A stretch of 64,000 nucleotides of DNA from contig NZ_SISB01000007.1 of NCBI RefSeq assembly GCF_004310295.1, positions 1 through 64,000 on the forward strand, written 5' to 3'. Positions 51,730 through 60,114 of the stretch are shown piece by piece (the stretch's first letter is position 1; every line of letters begins with the position of its first letter). The translations under genes were made by a program, and so were the position numbers. The notes under the pieces are model-generated. The model saw only the letters and a program-made list of their open reading frames with translations, did not search any database and was not told the DNA's origin. The stretch is from Pseudomonas sp. BGI-2. GTDB taxonomy: Bacteria; Pseudomonadota; Gammaproteobacteria; Pseudomonadales; Pseudomonadaceae.

Positions 51730-52269
51730 ATGACCACGACGACCAACGAAACCGCCCCCGCCGCTCCCGTCGACCACCTGCGTTTTCACCGCGCTCATGC
51801 TCACTTGGCGCCGACGTTCGGCAACGACAAGTTTGCCCTGCGCGCCGAGGCATTTGCGCGGTTCTTCGGCACGCCGACCTTTCTTGGCGCCCAGACGCTG
51901 ATCGTGGTGCTTTGGGTGTGTCTCAACATCTTTGGCGTGACCCACTTCGACGTTTATCCATTCATCCTGCTCAACCTGGCCTTCAGCCTGCAATCGGCTT
52001 ACGCCGCCCCGCTGATTCTGTTGGCCCAGACACGGCAGGCGGCGCGGGACAAAGCCCAGTCCGACGCCGACGCCCTACACCGGGAATCCCTCGCGGTAGC
52101 CAACACCGGACGCCTGGCACAAGCGGCGCAGAACACCGCGCAACTGATGGCGTTGCTCGAGCAGAACACTCGGCTGACGGAAATGACCAAGACCCTGACT
52201 GAACGCATCGAAAACCTGACGTCGGAAATGCATCAGCATTTCGTGCGCAAGGATCAGCCAAAAGTTTAG
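51730..52269 (+). CDS. DUF1003 membrane protein
   Basis: A 179-residue protein of the DUF1003 family. Two hydrophobic helices (about residues 57-73 and 78-98) flank a short loop (VTHFDVYPFILLNLAFSLQ), followed by the conserved AAPLILLAQTRQAARD. The C-terminal ~80 residues are a coiled coil (LAQAAQNTAQLMALLEQN). DUF1003 proteins are membrane-bound with no known reaction. ATG 51730 follows GAGAG; the stop faces the convergent LysR gene. Confidence 0.82.
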   Translation: MTTTTNETAPAAPVDHLRFHRAHAHLAPTFGNDKFALRAEAFARFFGTPTFLGAQTLIVVLWVCLNIFGVTHFDVYPFILLNLAFSLQSAYAAPLILLAQTRQAARDKAQSDADALHRESLAVANTGRLAQAAQNTAQLMALLEQNTRLTEMTKTLTERIENLTSEMHQHFVRKDQPKV

Positions 52270-52276
52270 CGCCCGG

Positions 52277-53155
52277 TCACGGCAATCGAAGCGCCCGCCC
52301 CAACTCATCGAACAACGTCACCACCGAGCGCAACGCACGGCAGTCCGGTCGGGTGAGCAACCAGAGTGCGGTGTCGTAACCGTGCAACGGGCCAGTCAAT
52401 GGTTGCAATTCGTCACCGATCAAAAAGTCTGGCAACGCCGCGACGCCCAGTCCGGCCCGCACCAATTCGGTCACCGACAGCATGCTGTTGCAGCGATAAC
52501 CAGGCGTCACGCCGGGCAATTGCTGGCGCCGCCAGGCAATGGTGGGATGGTCGGGAAGAAAGTCATCCGGCGCGATCCAGGTCAGTGAGGCCAAGTCTTC
52601 AGGATCGACCGATTTCAAGTACGCCGCGCTGGCACAGACCCGATAGGAAATATCCGCCAGACGTCGACCGACCAGATGCTCGGGCGGCGTGCGGGTGAGG
52701 CGCAAGGCGATGTCGGCATCGCGACGGCTGAGGTTGGCAAAGTCGTTGGAGGTGCTCAGCTCGAGGGTCAGCGCCGGGTAGGACGGCATGAACTGCGCCA
52801 GCGCCGGCAGCAACAACCCTTGCAGGACAGAATCGGTACAGGTCAACCGCACCGTGCCACTGATGACTTCACCGCCCTGCTCCACGCCAATACGCGCCGC
52901 TTCCAGCGCTTGTTCCGCCCGCTCAGCTTGTTCGGACAAGGTCTGTGCGAGCGTGGTCGGCAGGTAACCGGCGCGGCTTTTTTCGAACAGTTGCTGGCCC
53001 AGCGCGGCTTCCAGTCGGCGAACGGCGCGAAACACCGTCGAAACGTCAACCTTCAACAACGCGGATGCCCGGGCCAGAGAGCCGCCGCGCACCAAGGCGA
53101 GGATCAGCGCTAGGTCTGGATAGTCGAGTCGATAGTGCGTCGCTGCATTAATCAC
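52277..53155 (-). CDS. LysR-family regulator
   Basis: A 292-residue regulator with an N-terminal HTH (about residues 10-70: LALILALVRGGSLARASALLKVDVSTVFRAVRRLE) and a substrate-binding domain ending in VRAGLGVAALPDFLI. The start is uncertain: no ATG lies in frame near the HTH, so GTG 53155 was used as the shortest complete domain; TTG starts a few codons upstream are also possible. A TTGG-N7-CCAA box (53156-53170, T-N11-A type) sits in the divergent promoter, suggesting control of the GATase-like gene and of itself. Confidence 0.82.
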   Translation of the reverse strand: MINAATHYRLDYPDLALILALVRGGSLARASALLKVDVSTVFRAVRRLEAALGQQLFEKSRAGYLPTTLAQTLSEQAERAEQALEAARIGVEQGGEVISGTVRLTCTDSVLQGLLLPALAQFMPSYPALTLELSTSNDFANLSRRDADIALRLTRTPPEHLVGRRLADISYRVCASAAYLKSVDPEDLASLTWIAPDDFLPDHPTIAWRRQQLPGVTPGYRCNSMLSVTELVRAGLGVAALPDFLIGDELQPLTGPLHGYDTALWLLTRPDCRALRSVVTLFDELGRALRLP

Positions 53156-53233
53156 TTGGGATAACGCCAATATTGAATGCGTGAACGCCAATCTATAGTG
53201 GGTGCCAGGAATCAACAAGCGTCGAGATCACTC

Positions 53234-53941
53234 ATGGAAACCACCGCAATCCGCATTGCCCTGATCGGTGACTACGACCCACAGGTCACCGCCCACCAAG
53301 CCATTCCCGTGGCCCTCGGCATGGCTGCCGAACGGCTGAAGCTGGACGTGCAATTCCAATGGCTGGCCACCGACAGCATCAATGCCGACACGCCCCTGAA
53401 GGATTTCGATGGCTTCTGGTGCGTGCCCGCCAGCCCTTACCGCGACATGGACGGCGCGTTACGGGCGATCCGTTTTGCCCGTGAACAGCAGCGACCGTTC
53501 CTCGGCACCTGTGGCGGGTTTCAACACGCCGTGCTTGAGTTCGCTCGAAATGTGCTGGGTTGGGAAGACGCCGAACACGGCGAAACCCATCCCGATGCAA
53601 CGCGCCCGTTACTCACGCCGCTGGCCTGTTCATTGGTGGAAGCGACGGACAGCATTCACCTGGTTGATAGCTCGTTGATCGCCAAGGCGTATGAAAGCGC
53701 TGATATCGTTGAGGGATATCGCTGCCGCTATGGCGTGAATCCGCAATTCGAACGTGAGTTATTGACGCAAAAACTGTACGCCGTTGGCCATGACTCGACC
53801 GGCGACTTGCGGGCGGTGGAACTCATAGGTCATCCGTTCTTTGTCGCCACCCTGTTCCAACCTGAACGCGCCGCGCTCAAAGGCACGCTGCCGCCGCTGG
53901 TCCGCGCCTTGATCGAAGCCTGCAAAAGGCAAAAATCATGA
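53234..53941 (+). CDS. CTP synthase-like glutamine amidotransferase homologue lacking the catalytic His
   Basis: A 235-residue protein of the CTP synthase C-terminal region-related group. The class I GATase nucleophile Cys93 is present (FLGTCGGFQHAVLE). Where CTP synthase has His-Pro-Glu, this protein has FQPE with Gln209, so the usual triad is incomplete and glutaminase activity is doubtful. Some relatives of the group carry selenocysteine in place of Cys. ATG 53234 begins METTAIRIALIGDYD. The next gene overlaps by 4 bp. Together with a divergent LysR this looks like a small regulated unit of unknown function. Confidence 0.85.
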   Translation: METTAIRIALIGDYDPQVTAHQAIPVALGMAAERLKLDVQFQWLATDSINADTPLKDFDGFWCVPASPYRDMDGALRAIRFAREQQRPFLGTCGGFQHAVLEFARNVLGWEDAEHGETHPDATRPLLTPLACSLVEATDSIHLVDSSLIAKAYESADIVEGYRCRYGVNPQFERELLTQKLYAVGHDSTGDLRAVELIGHPFFVATLFQPERAALKGTLPPLVRALIEACKRQKS

Positions 53942-54267
53942 TCGCCGATACGCCATCGACGACTTACTACGCGGTGATTTTTACTTCGCTGCGCACCGAC
54001 GGCGATCACGGTTACGCCGAGGCCGCCGAACGCATGGTGGAACTCGCCCGTGAGCAGCCGGGATTTCTCGGTGTGGAATCGGCTCGGGGCGGGGATGGGC
54101 TGGGGATTACGGTGTCTTACTGGGCCAGCGAGGCGGCGATATTGGCGTGGAAGCATCATCCCGAGCACAGTGAGATTCGCGAGCGTGGGCGGTCGACGTG
54201 GTATTCGGCGTGTCATACGCGGGTGTGCAGGGTTGAGCGGGCGTATGCGTTCAAGACAGCAACATGA
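53938..54267 (+). CDS. ABM-domain small monooxygenase-like protein
   Basis: A 109-residue protein of the antibiotic biosynthesis monooxygenase (ABM) superfamily, a dimeric ferredoxin-like fold. The typical core is YAVIFTSLRTDGDHGY, AREQPGFLGVES and the Trp/His-containing AWKHHPEHSEIRERGR. Overlaps the GATase-like gene by 4 bp (ATGA). Such proteins may act on quinone-like substrates or bind haem; no specific substrate can be assigned. The 3' end is followed by a REPIN. Confidence 0.82.
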   Translation: MIADTPSTTYYAVIFTSLRTDGDHGYAEAAERMVELAREQPGFLGVESARGGDGLGITVSYWASEAAILAWKHHPEHSEIRERGRSTWYSACHTRVCRVERAYAFKTAT

Positions 54268-54282
54268 TGCGGTGTTCTTTAG

Positions 54283-54374
54283 GCCGTCTCGCGGGCAAGC
54301 CTCGCTCCTACAGAGGGCACCGATAACCTGTAGGAGCGAGCGGTGCGGCGATCCGACTTGCCCGCGAAGAGGCC
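54283..54374. repeat. Chimeric REPIN
   Basis: The left arm is the common form (CGCGGGCAAGCCTCGCTCC). The right arm has the longer insert type (GTAGGAGCGAGCGGTGCGGC then GATCCGACTTGCCCGCGAAG). A mixed pair shows that arms of different subtype can combine. Confidence 0.88.
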
Positions 54375-54395
54375 AGAGCAAACACCACAAAAACC

Positions 54396-54722
54396 TCAGC
54401 CCTGAACAAGACTCCGCACCGCCGAAATCTCCGGCACTTCCCGCCGATTCATGTACACCCGCAACGGCTCGGTCACATTGATCCGGTCATCAATATTCTG
54501 ATCCAGCAACAACTGAATCAACTCACGCTTGAGCGTCATGACCTGCGCCGGCCCCTCTGACCAGACAAATTCACTGGTGGGAATAATCCCGTCATCAGCC
54601 ACGTCCATACCAAACGAGTCTTCGCTGAAACGCACAATGTAGTGGCCGGTCTTGCGATTGAGGCCGACGAAGCCTTTGAGTTGGTCGGCGGCCTGGCAGA
54701 TAAGCTCGGAAGTGATGCGCAT
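54396..54722 (-). CDS. Conserved Pseudomonas protein of unknown function
   Basis: A 108-residue protein that was not assigned to a characterised family. It starts MRITSELICQAADQLKGFVG, has a beta-rich middle (TGHYIVRFSEDSFGMDVADD) and a helical end (LKRELIQLLLDQNIDDRI). It has no signal peptide or Cys cluster and looks cytoplasmic. It stands alone on the minus strand between a REPIN and glpQ. ATG 54722 is followed closely upstream by a ribosome site (AAAGGT region). Confidence 0.7.
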   Translation of the reverse strand: MRITSELICQAADQLKGFVGLNRKTGHYIVRFSEDSFGMDVADDGIIPTSEFVWSEGPAQVMTLKRELIQLLLDQNIDDRINVTEPLRVYMNRREVPEISAVRSLVQG

Positions 54723-54956
54723 ATAAACCTCACAAAAGGTCGTTAACGACCGGTGAACGATGGTTTACACGCAAGGGGAGCAATCGGATTTCCCTCTGCC
54801 GGGGAAACGCCAGGGCCAAGAGTACTGCAAAGAACTGCACAAAAGCGCTGAAAAAATCTGCTTTAAACACGTTTATGTCGGTCTGGCGATAGCGCTGGCG
54901 GCGCTCAGTTGTTAAAAGAGACGTCTTTGAAAACTCAACGCGAAAGGACCTCGACC

Positions 54957-56084
54957 ATGCCTGTTACCTTCACCAAAAGCGCCCTGCTGCTGAGCATGCT
55001 GCTCGGCCTCGGCCAGGCACAGGCCGCCAACGAGCCCAGCCCCACAGCTCTGGCGACCCATTTGGGCATCCCGCATCCTGCGGTCATCGCCCACCGCGGC
55101 GCTTCGTTCGATGCACCGGAATCCACCGCGGCGGCCTACAAACTGGCCCGTGATCTGGGCGTCGACTACCTGGAAATGGATCTGCAACGCAGCAAGGACG
55201 GCGTGCTGTTCGCCCTGCACGACAACAACCTGCAACGCACCACCGACGTCGCCACAAAATTCCCCGATCGCAAAGACAGCCCGGCCAACGCCTTCACCAT
55301 CGCCGAACTGAAAACCCTGGATGCCGGCAGCTGGTTCAACACCGCCTACCCGGATCGCGCGCGTCCTTCCTACGTTGGCCTGAAAATTCTGACCCTCGAC
55401 GAAATCATCGACATCGCCCAGGGCAATCCGCTGCACAAGCCAGGCCTGTACATCGAGACCAAAGAGCCGAAGCAATTCCCCGGTATCGAAAGCGACCTCA
55501 AGGATAAATTGCAGGATCGCGGCTGGCTGAGCCCGGCCGGTTCCAAACTGGCGAAAAGCAATCTGGCCGTCGGCCAGGGCAAAGGCAAAGTCGTGCTGCA
55601 AACCTTCGAGAAGAGCAGCCTCGAACTGCTTGAGAAGGAAATGCCGCAAGTGCCGAAGATCCTGTTGCTGTGGGTCGGCGAAGGCAGTATCGAACCGAAA
55701 TCCAACGTGACGTTTGCCGAGTCCGGCGACAAGGACAAGGCGACTTACTACGCCAAACAGGAACCGAAAGACAAAGCCGAATTCCAGCAGTGGGTCGAGT
55801 ACGCCAAGGCCCAGGGTGCAATCGGTACCGGCCCTTCGGCCGCGTTGACCAAGGGTGGCGATCAGAGCTATTCGGACCTGGTGCAACCGTGGATGAACCA
55901 GTACACCCACGATCAGGGCCTGCTGGTACACGTCTACACCATCGACGAAGCGGTTGATTACCAGAAAGTCATGGAGGCCGGCGTCGATGGCATCTTCACC
56001 AACCGCGCCAGCGAATTGCTGAAGTTTTATAAACGCCCGGCGGCGGGCACCGTCGCGCAATTGCTGCAGAACAACGGCTACTAA
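54957..56084 (+). CDS. glpQ: Periplasmic glycerophosphodiester phosphodiesterase GlpQ
   Basis: A 375-residue exported enzyme. Residues 1-28 are a signal peptide (cleavage near AQAAN). The GDPD fold begins with VIAHRGASFDAPESTAAAY; the catalytic His pair is in AHRG and ALHDNNL, with metal ligands in LEMDLQRSKDGV. The end (FTNRASELLKFY) is typical. It releases sn-glycerol 3-phosphate from glycerophosphodiesters in the periplasm. ATG 54957 follows AAAGGA. No glpT lies next to it. Confidence 0.95.
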   Translation: MPVTFTKSALLLSMLLGLGQAQAANEPSPTALATHLGIPHPAVIAHRGASFDAPESTAAAYKLARDLGVDYLEMDLQRSKDGVLFALHDNNLQRTTDVATKFPDRKDSPANAFTIAELKTLDAGSWFNTAYPDRARPSYVGLKILTLDEIIDIAQGNPLHKPGLYIETKEPKQFPGIESDLKDKLQDRGWLSPAGSKLAKSNLAVGQGKGKVVLQTFEKSSLELLEKEMPQVPKILLLWVGEGSIEPKSNVTFAESGDKDKATYYAKQEPKDKAEFQQWVEYAKAQGAIGTGPSAALTKGGDQSYSDLVQPWMNQYTHDQGLLVHVYTIDEAVDYQKVMEAGVDGIFTNRASELLKFYKRPAAGTVAQLLQNNGY

Positions 56085-56112
56085 TCGGTCGCTGACACGA
56101 CACCGCGTCGAC

Positions 56113-56236
56113 TTCTTCGCGGGCAAGTCGGATCGCCGCCCGCTCGCTCCTACAGGATTTTTGGATGCCGATATTTTTGTGGCAAACCCGGAACCTGTAG
56201 GAGCGAGCGGGCGGCGATCCGACTTGCCCGCGAAAT
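56113..56236. repeat. REPIN with insert-type arms on both sides
   Basis: TTCGCGGGCAAGTCGGATCG and its inverse GATCCGACTTGCCCGCGAAA both carry the longer GCGGGCGGCGATCCG insert. They flank a ~45-bp AT-rich loop between glpQ and the PepSY gene. Confidence 0.9.
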
Positions 56237-56331
56237 CTTCCAAACGACACGGTCATTGGAATTAAGGCTGAATTAAGTTGCCGTCGTTAATCTGGCCCCA
56301 CTTAAACAGATCACCCCAAGGAAAGAATCTC

Positions 56332-56637
56332 ATGAAAACCCTGACTGCCCTGTTCACTGCCGCTGCCCTGACCCTCACTGCTGGCCTGGCGCAGGCTGAC
56401 GTTCGCGTCGACCAGATCCCTGAGCTGGTCAAGAGCGGGAAGATCAAGCCACTGGAAGAAATGAACCAGGCGGCTCTGAAACTGCATCCGGGTGCGACCA
56501 TCACCGACACCGACCTGGACAACCACTTCAACAACTACGAGTACGAAGTGGAACTGAAAACCGCTGACGGCAAAGAGTTTGACGTGGACTTCGATGCCAC
56601 CACTGGCAAAGTCCTGAGCGACAAACAAGACACCTGA
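56332..56637 (+). CDS. Small exported PepSY-domain protein
   Basis: A 101-residue protein with a signal peptide (MKTLTALFTAAALTLTAGLAQA) and one PepSY domain (about residues 45-101: ALKLHPGATITDTDLDNHFNNY, then VELKTADGKEFDVDFDATTG). PepSY domains inhibit peptidases or modulate envelope proteins. ATG 56332 follows AAAGAA. It is followed by a strong terminator and lies alone. Confidence 0.88.
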   Translation: MKTLTALFTAAALTLTAGLAQADVRVDQIPELVKSGKIKPLEEMNQAALKLHPGATITDTDLDNHFNNYEYEVELKTADGKEFDVDFDATTGKVLSDKQDT

Positions 56638-56651
56638 TACCCGTATAAAAC

Positions 56652-56687
56652 AAAGCCGCACGATCTTCGGATCGTGCGGCTTTTTTG
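56652..56687 (+). terminator. Intrinsic terminator with a TTCG tetraloop
   Basis: AAAGCCGCACGATC-TTCG-GATCGTGCGGCTTT is a perfect stem with the very stable TTCG loop, followed by TTTTT. It ends the PepSY gene transcript. Confidence 0.95.
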
Positions 56688-56795
56688 CATGTCGGATTCA
56701 CGCAAGACTCAGGCGGTCGTGCTGACCAGAGACCCCGACGTACTGGATCGACTGTGTACCGATTCGGCAAGCAAACCGGTACACAGCCCTTTCCA

Positions 56796-58418
56796 TTACG
56801 CGCTCAAACGCGCCGTGACTTCATTCAACTGCCCCGACAACCCGTGCAAATTGCGGCCGGCCGCTTCTGTGCGCTGCACGTTGTCCAGATTGGTACTGGC
56901 GATGCTGGTGATTTCGGTGAGGTTGCGCGAGATGTCCTCGGCCACCGAGGTCTGCTCTTCGGCGGCGGTGGCGATCTGGCGGTTCATGTCGCGAATGGCT
57001 TCCACGGCGAGGGTGATCCGCTCCAGCATCGCGCCGGCCTGGGTCACTTGCTCGACGCTTTCTTCACTGCGCGACTGCCCGCTTTCAATCGCCTGAGCCG
57101 CGTCCACCGCACCGGTTTGCACGGTCTGGATGATCTGGTTGATCTCGATGATCGACGCCGCCGTGCGCTGGGCCAGGCTGCGCACTTCATCGGCCACCAC
57201 GGCAAAACCGCGTCCGGCTTCACCGGCACGGGCCGCTTCGATCGCTGCGTTGAGCGCCAGCAGGTTGGTTTGCTCGGCGATGCCACGAATCACTTCCAGC
57301 ACCTTGCCGATGCGTCCGCTGTCGGTTTCCAGTTGGCGGATGACCGTGGCGGTGTTGGCGATTTCGCCGCGCATCTGGGTGATGGTGTGAATGGTGCCCT
57401 GCATGACTTTTTCGCCGTGTTGGGCGGACTGGTCGGCATCATCGGCGGCACGTGCCGCATCGGCGGCGTGACGTGCGACTTCCTGTGCGGTGGCAGACAT
57501 TTCGTTCATTGCCGTGGCCACCTGATCGGTGCGGTTGAACTGCTCGTTGGTGCCGCTGGCCATGAGGCCGGCGATCGAATTCAGCTCACCGCTGGCGCTG
57601 TCCAGATCCTTGGCGCTGCGCTGCAAACGGCTGAAGGTTTCGGCGAGAAAATCACGCAGGGTGTTGGCCGCGACCGCCAGCTTGCCCAGCTCATCCTGAC
57701 GGGTGCTGGCCACGCGCTCGGCGAACTTGCCCTGGCTGAGTTGCGCCACGTACTCGATCAGTTTGCGAATCGGTTCGACCAGGTTGCGGTTGACCAGCCA
57801 CAGGCTCAACAGCCCGATCAACAGACCCGAGGCGAGCATCACGATGAGCCCCAGCAATACCGTGCGATCGGCGTCGACGCTGATCAGCTTCGATTGCTCG
57901 ACGCCCTGCTTGCGCAATTCGCTGACCAGTTCGCTCATCTGATCGCTGGTTGCACGGTCTACGCCTTTGACGGCCGTGTCGCCCGCCGTCGGGTCGGCAC
58001 CGGCCGCCACGTACGCATCACGGCCCTTCTGATAGGCGGCGCCCAGCAGACGGTGTTCGTCGCGCAGGCGTTCGATGCGGGTCTTGAGTTGCGGCTCAAT
58101 ACCCTTCTGGCCGGCCAGTACACCGAGAATGCTTTGCACATCGCGCTGACGGTCTTCGAATTGCTTCCAGTATTTGTCCAGGTCAGCCGGTTGCTTGCCA
58201 CGCAGCAGGACGTTTTTCCATTCCTGCACCTGCACCTTGAATTGCAGGTTGGCTTCGTCGATCAATTGCGAGGTGTGCAACGGACCGTCGATCAGATTCG
58301 CATAGCTCTGAACGCCGCTGGACAGGAAGTGAAAGCAAGCCAGGGCGATCAACAGCATCGCCAACAGGCTGCCGCTCAACAAGGCGAGGATTTGTGCTCT
58401 CAGGGATTTTTGCAGCAT
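56796..58418 (-). CDS. Methyl-accepting chemotaxis protein
   Basis: A 540-residue chemoreceptor. TM1 is at about residues 9-30 and TM2 at about 190-212. Between them is a helical periplasmic sensor (about 150 residues, four-helix-bundle type: [19 protein letters not shown]). A HAMP domain follows TM2. The cytoplasmic coiled coil contains the highly conserved tip [35 protein letters not shown] 58418 (MLQKSLRAQ) is the natural start with an N-terminal basic stretch. The ligand is unknown. No che genes lie nearby. Confidence 0.93.
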   Translation of the reverse strand: MLQKSLRAQILALLSGSLLAMLLIALACFHFLSSGVQSYANLIDGPLHTSQLIDEANLQFKVQVQEWKNVLLRGKQPADLDKYWKQFEDRQRDVQSILGVLAGQKGIEPQLKTRIERLRDEHRLLGAAYQKGRDAYVAAGADPTAGDTAVKGVDRATSDQMSELVSELRKQGVEQSKLISVDADRTVLLGLIVMLASGLLIGLLSLWLVNRNLVEPIRKLIEYVAQLSQGKFAERVASTRQDELGKLAVAANTLRDFLAETFSRLQRSAKDLDSASGELNSIAGLMASGTNEQFNRTDQVATAMNEMSATAQEVARHAADAARAADDADQSAQHGEKVMQGTIHTITQMRGEIANTATVIRQLETDSGRIGKVLEVIRGIAEQTNLLALNAAIEAARAGEAGRGFAVVADEVRSLAQRTAASIIEINQIIQTVQTGAVDAAQAIESGQSRSEESVEQVTQAGAMLERITLAVEAIRDMNRQIATAAEEQTSVAEDISRNLTEITSIASTNLDNVQRTEAAGRNLHGLSGQLNEVTARLSA

Positions 58419-58871
58419 CGAGTGATACTCATGACAGGGGTGAGACACGCAGCAAACACAGCGTGAAAGGTGTCCGGACATCCCTGTCTTAAACTTGGCT
58501 CATGGCCGAAGCCGCGCAAAGTAACTTAAGCGAGATCGGCGTGCCAGAGCGGTTCTTGAATCAAATCCGACCATCGGTAGTGCAATCGTTTGCGGTTATT
58601 TTATCGTCACAAAAACGTCATCCAGGCTTGCGATGATGCGGCTCAAGTGAACCTGGCCATCACTCGACTTATAGCAGCTGGCAAAGCCTGCGTTCGGCTG
58701 TGCAGCAGTCGTGAAATCAGGCGATGCGTTGCGTCAGGAAGACCGCATGCTCAGGTTTGACGACTGCTACGCAGCCGAACGCAGGCTTCGCCAGCTGCTA
58801 CATAAAGCGACCGACAGTGCTTCCTTCCGCGAGCCACAAGCGACCGACCGCGCCTCCTTCAGCGAGCCCTC
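58419..58871. repeat. Gene-free stretch with a long imperfect palindrome
   Basis: TAGCAGCTGGCAAAGCCTGC (58672-) and its inverse (CAGGCTTCGCCAGCTGCTA, ending 58800) form the arms of a ~130-bp element; the inner parts include CGTTCGGCTG/CAGCCGAACG and CAGCAGTCGT/ACGACTGCT. This is another Pseudomonas repeat type, different from the REPINs here. The first 200 bp of the stretch hold only the upstream region of the chemoreceptor; nothing else was seen. Confidence 0.7.
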
Positions 58872-59894
58872 ATGAACCACAGCATCGACCAAAGCCATCG
58901 CGCCCCGGACCTCTTCGGTCTGCTCTACGGTTTCAGTTTTCGCCCCGGCGAGCGTGGTCGGGAGATTGATTCGGCCAAGGCGTTGCAATGCCTGCAACAG
59001 CCGGACGAGGGTGACGAATTTCTGTGGCTGCACCTGAACCTGGCGCATGCCGCGTGCGAGCGCTGGATGAAAAGCCATCTGGAATTGCCGGACGAGTTTT
59101 TCGAAGCCTTGCACGAAGGTTCACGATCCACGCGCATCGAGCATGTGGATTCGGCGTTGCTGGCGGTGGTCAACGATGTGGTGTTCAACCTCAGCAGCAT
59201 GGTTTCGTCCGATGTGTCGACGCTGTGGGTCTGTGCCCGCAGTCGGCTGATCATCAGCGCCCGCCTGCAACCGCTGCACTCGGTGGACAAGCTGCGGTCC
59301 TCGGTGAAGGCCGGCGAGTGCTTTCGTTCACCGCTGGAATTGCTGGTGCATTTGCTGCGCGATCAGGGCGAAGTGCTGACCCAGATCGTGCGCAAGACCA
59401 GCCTCAGTGTCGATCAGATCGAAGATGAGTTGTTGTCGTCGCGGCTGTCCACCAACCGTGCCGAACTCGGTGCCAATCGCCGGGTACTGGTGCGCCTGCA
59501 ACGCTTGTTGGCGCTGGAGCCGGGGTCGTTGTTGCGATTGCTCAACCGGCCGCCGCAGTGGTTGCAGAAGGAGGACGTCAAGGAGCTGCGCAAGTCCACC
59601 GAGGAGTTTGCGCTGATCATCAACGACCTCACGGCGCTCGGTGAGCGGATCAAGTTGTTGCAGGAAGAGATCGCGGCCAACTTGAATGAGCAGAGCAACC
59701 GCACGCTGTTCACCCTGACCGTGGTGACGGTGCTGGCGCTGCCGATCAACATCATTGCCGGTTTCTTTGGCATGAACGTCGGCGGGGTGCCGCTTTCGGG
59801 GGATCCGGAGGGGTTCTGGATTCTGGTGGCGCTGGTCGCGACGTTTACCGTGATTGCGGGGCGTTGGGCGTTTCGTAAGCGCCAGGATTATTAA
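58872..59894 (+). CDS. zntB: CorA-family transporter, ZntB-like
   Basis: A 340-residue protein of the 2-TM GxN family. The long cytoplasmic part ends in a stalk helix (EELRKS..., LGERIKLLQEEIAANLNEQSNR). Two transmembrane helices follow, with the signature FFGMNVGGVP between them (the GMN motif). The FGMNVGG variant with a short C-terminal RKRQDY fits ZntB-type divalent-cation (Zn2+) transporters better than CorA, but this cannot be settled from sequence alone. ATG 58872 begins MNHSIDQSHR. Confidence 0.88.
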   Translation: MNHSIDQSHRAPDLFGLLYGFSFRPGERGREIDSAKALQCLQQPDEGDEFLWLHLNLAHAACERWMKSHLELPDEFFEALHEGSRSTRIEHVDSALLAVVNDVVFNLSSMVSSDVSTLWVCARSRLIISARLQPLHSVDKLRSSVKAGECFRSPLELLVHLLRDQGEVLTQIVRKTSLSVDQIEDELLSSRLSTNRAELGANRRVLVRLQRLLALEPGSLLRLLNRPPQWLQKEDVKELRKSTEEFALIINDLTALGERIKLLQEEIAANLNEQSNRTLFTLTVVTVLALPINIIAGFFGMNVGGVPLSGDPEGFWILVALVATFTVIAGRWAFRKRQDY

Positions 59895-59916
59895 TCTTTC
59901 AAATCCGGCACTCCAC

Positions 59917-59993
59917 TTGTAGGCGCGAGGCTTGCCCGCGAAGGCGTTTTACCTGATATACCGCCTTCGCGGGCAAGCCTCGCTCCTACAGGG
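59917..59993. repeat. REPIN between the CorA/ZntB and Pit genes
   Basis: TTGTAGGCGCGAGGCTTGCC and GGCAAGCCTCGCTCCTACAG form inverted arms, with the left arm changed at one base (GCGCG for GAGCG). The loop is short (about 20 bp). Confidence 0.9.
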
Positions 59994-60114
59994 ACCGTGG
60001 TGAATTCTGATTAACGGATAAGCAAAAACCCCAAACCCTGACGCAGGGCAGTTTCTCTGTAACATTTGGCAACGATCATGACGAACACACCTTCCCTCCT
60101 CAGGAATGTCCGTC

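Noticed and set aside
56685..58466. 593-codon open frame opposite the chemoreceptor
   Set aside because: Antisense to a complete receptor with conserved tip; composition is that of a shadow frame.
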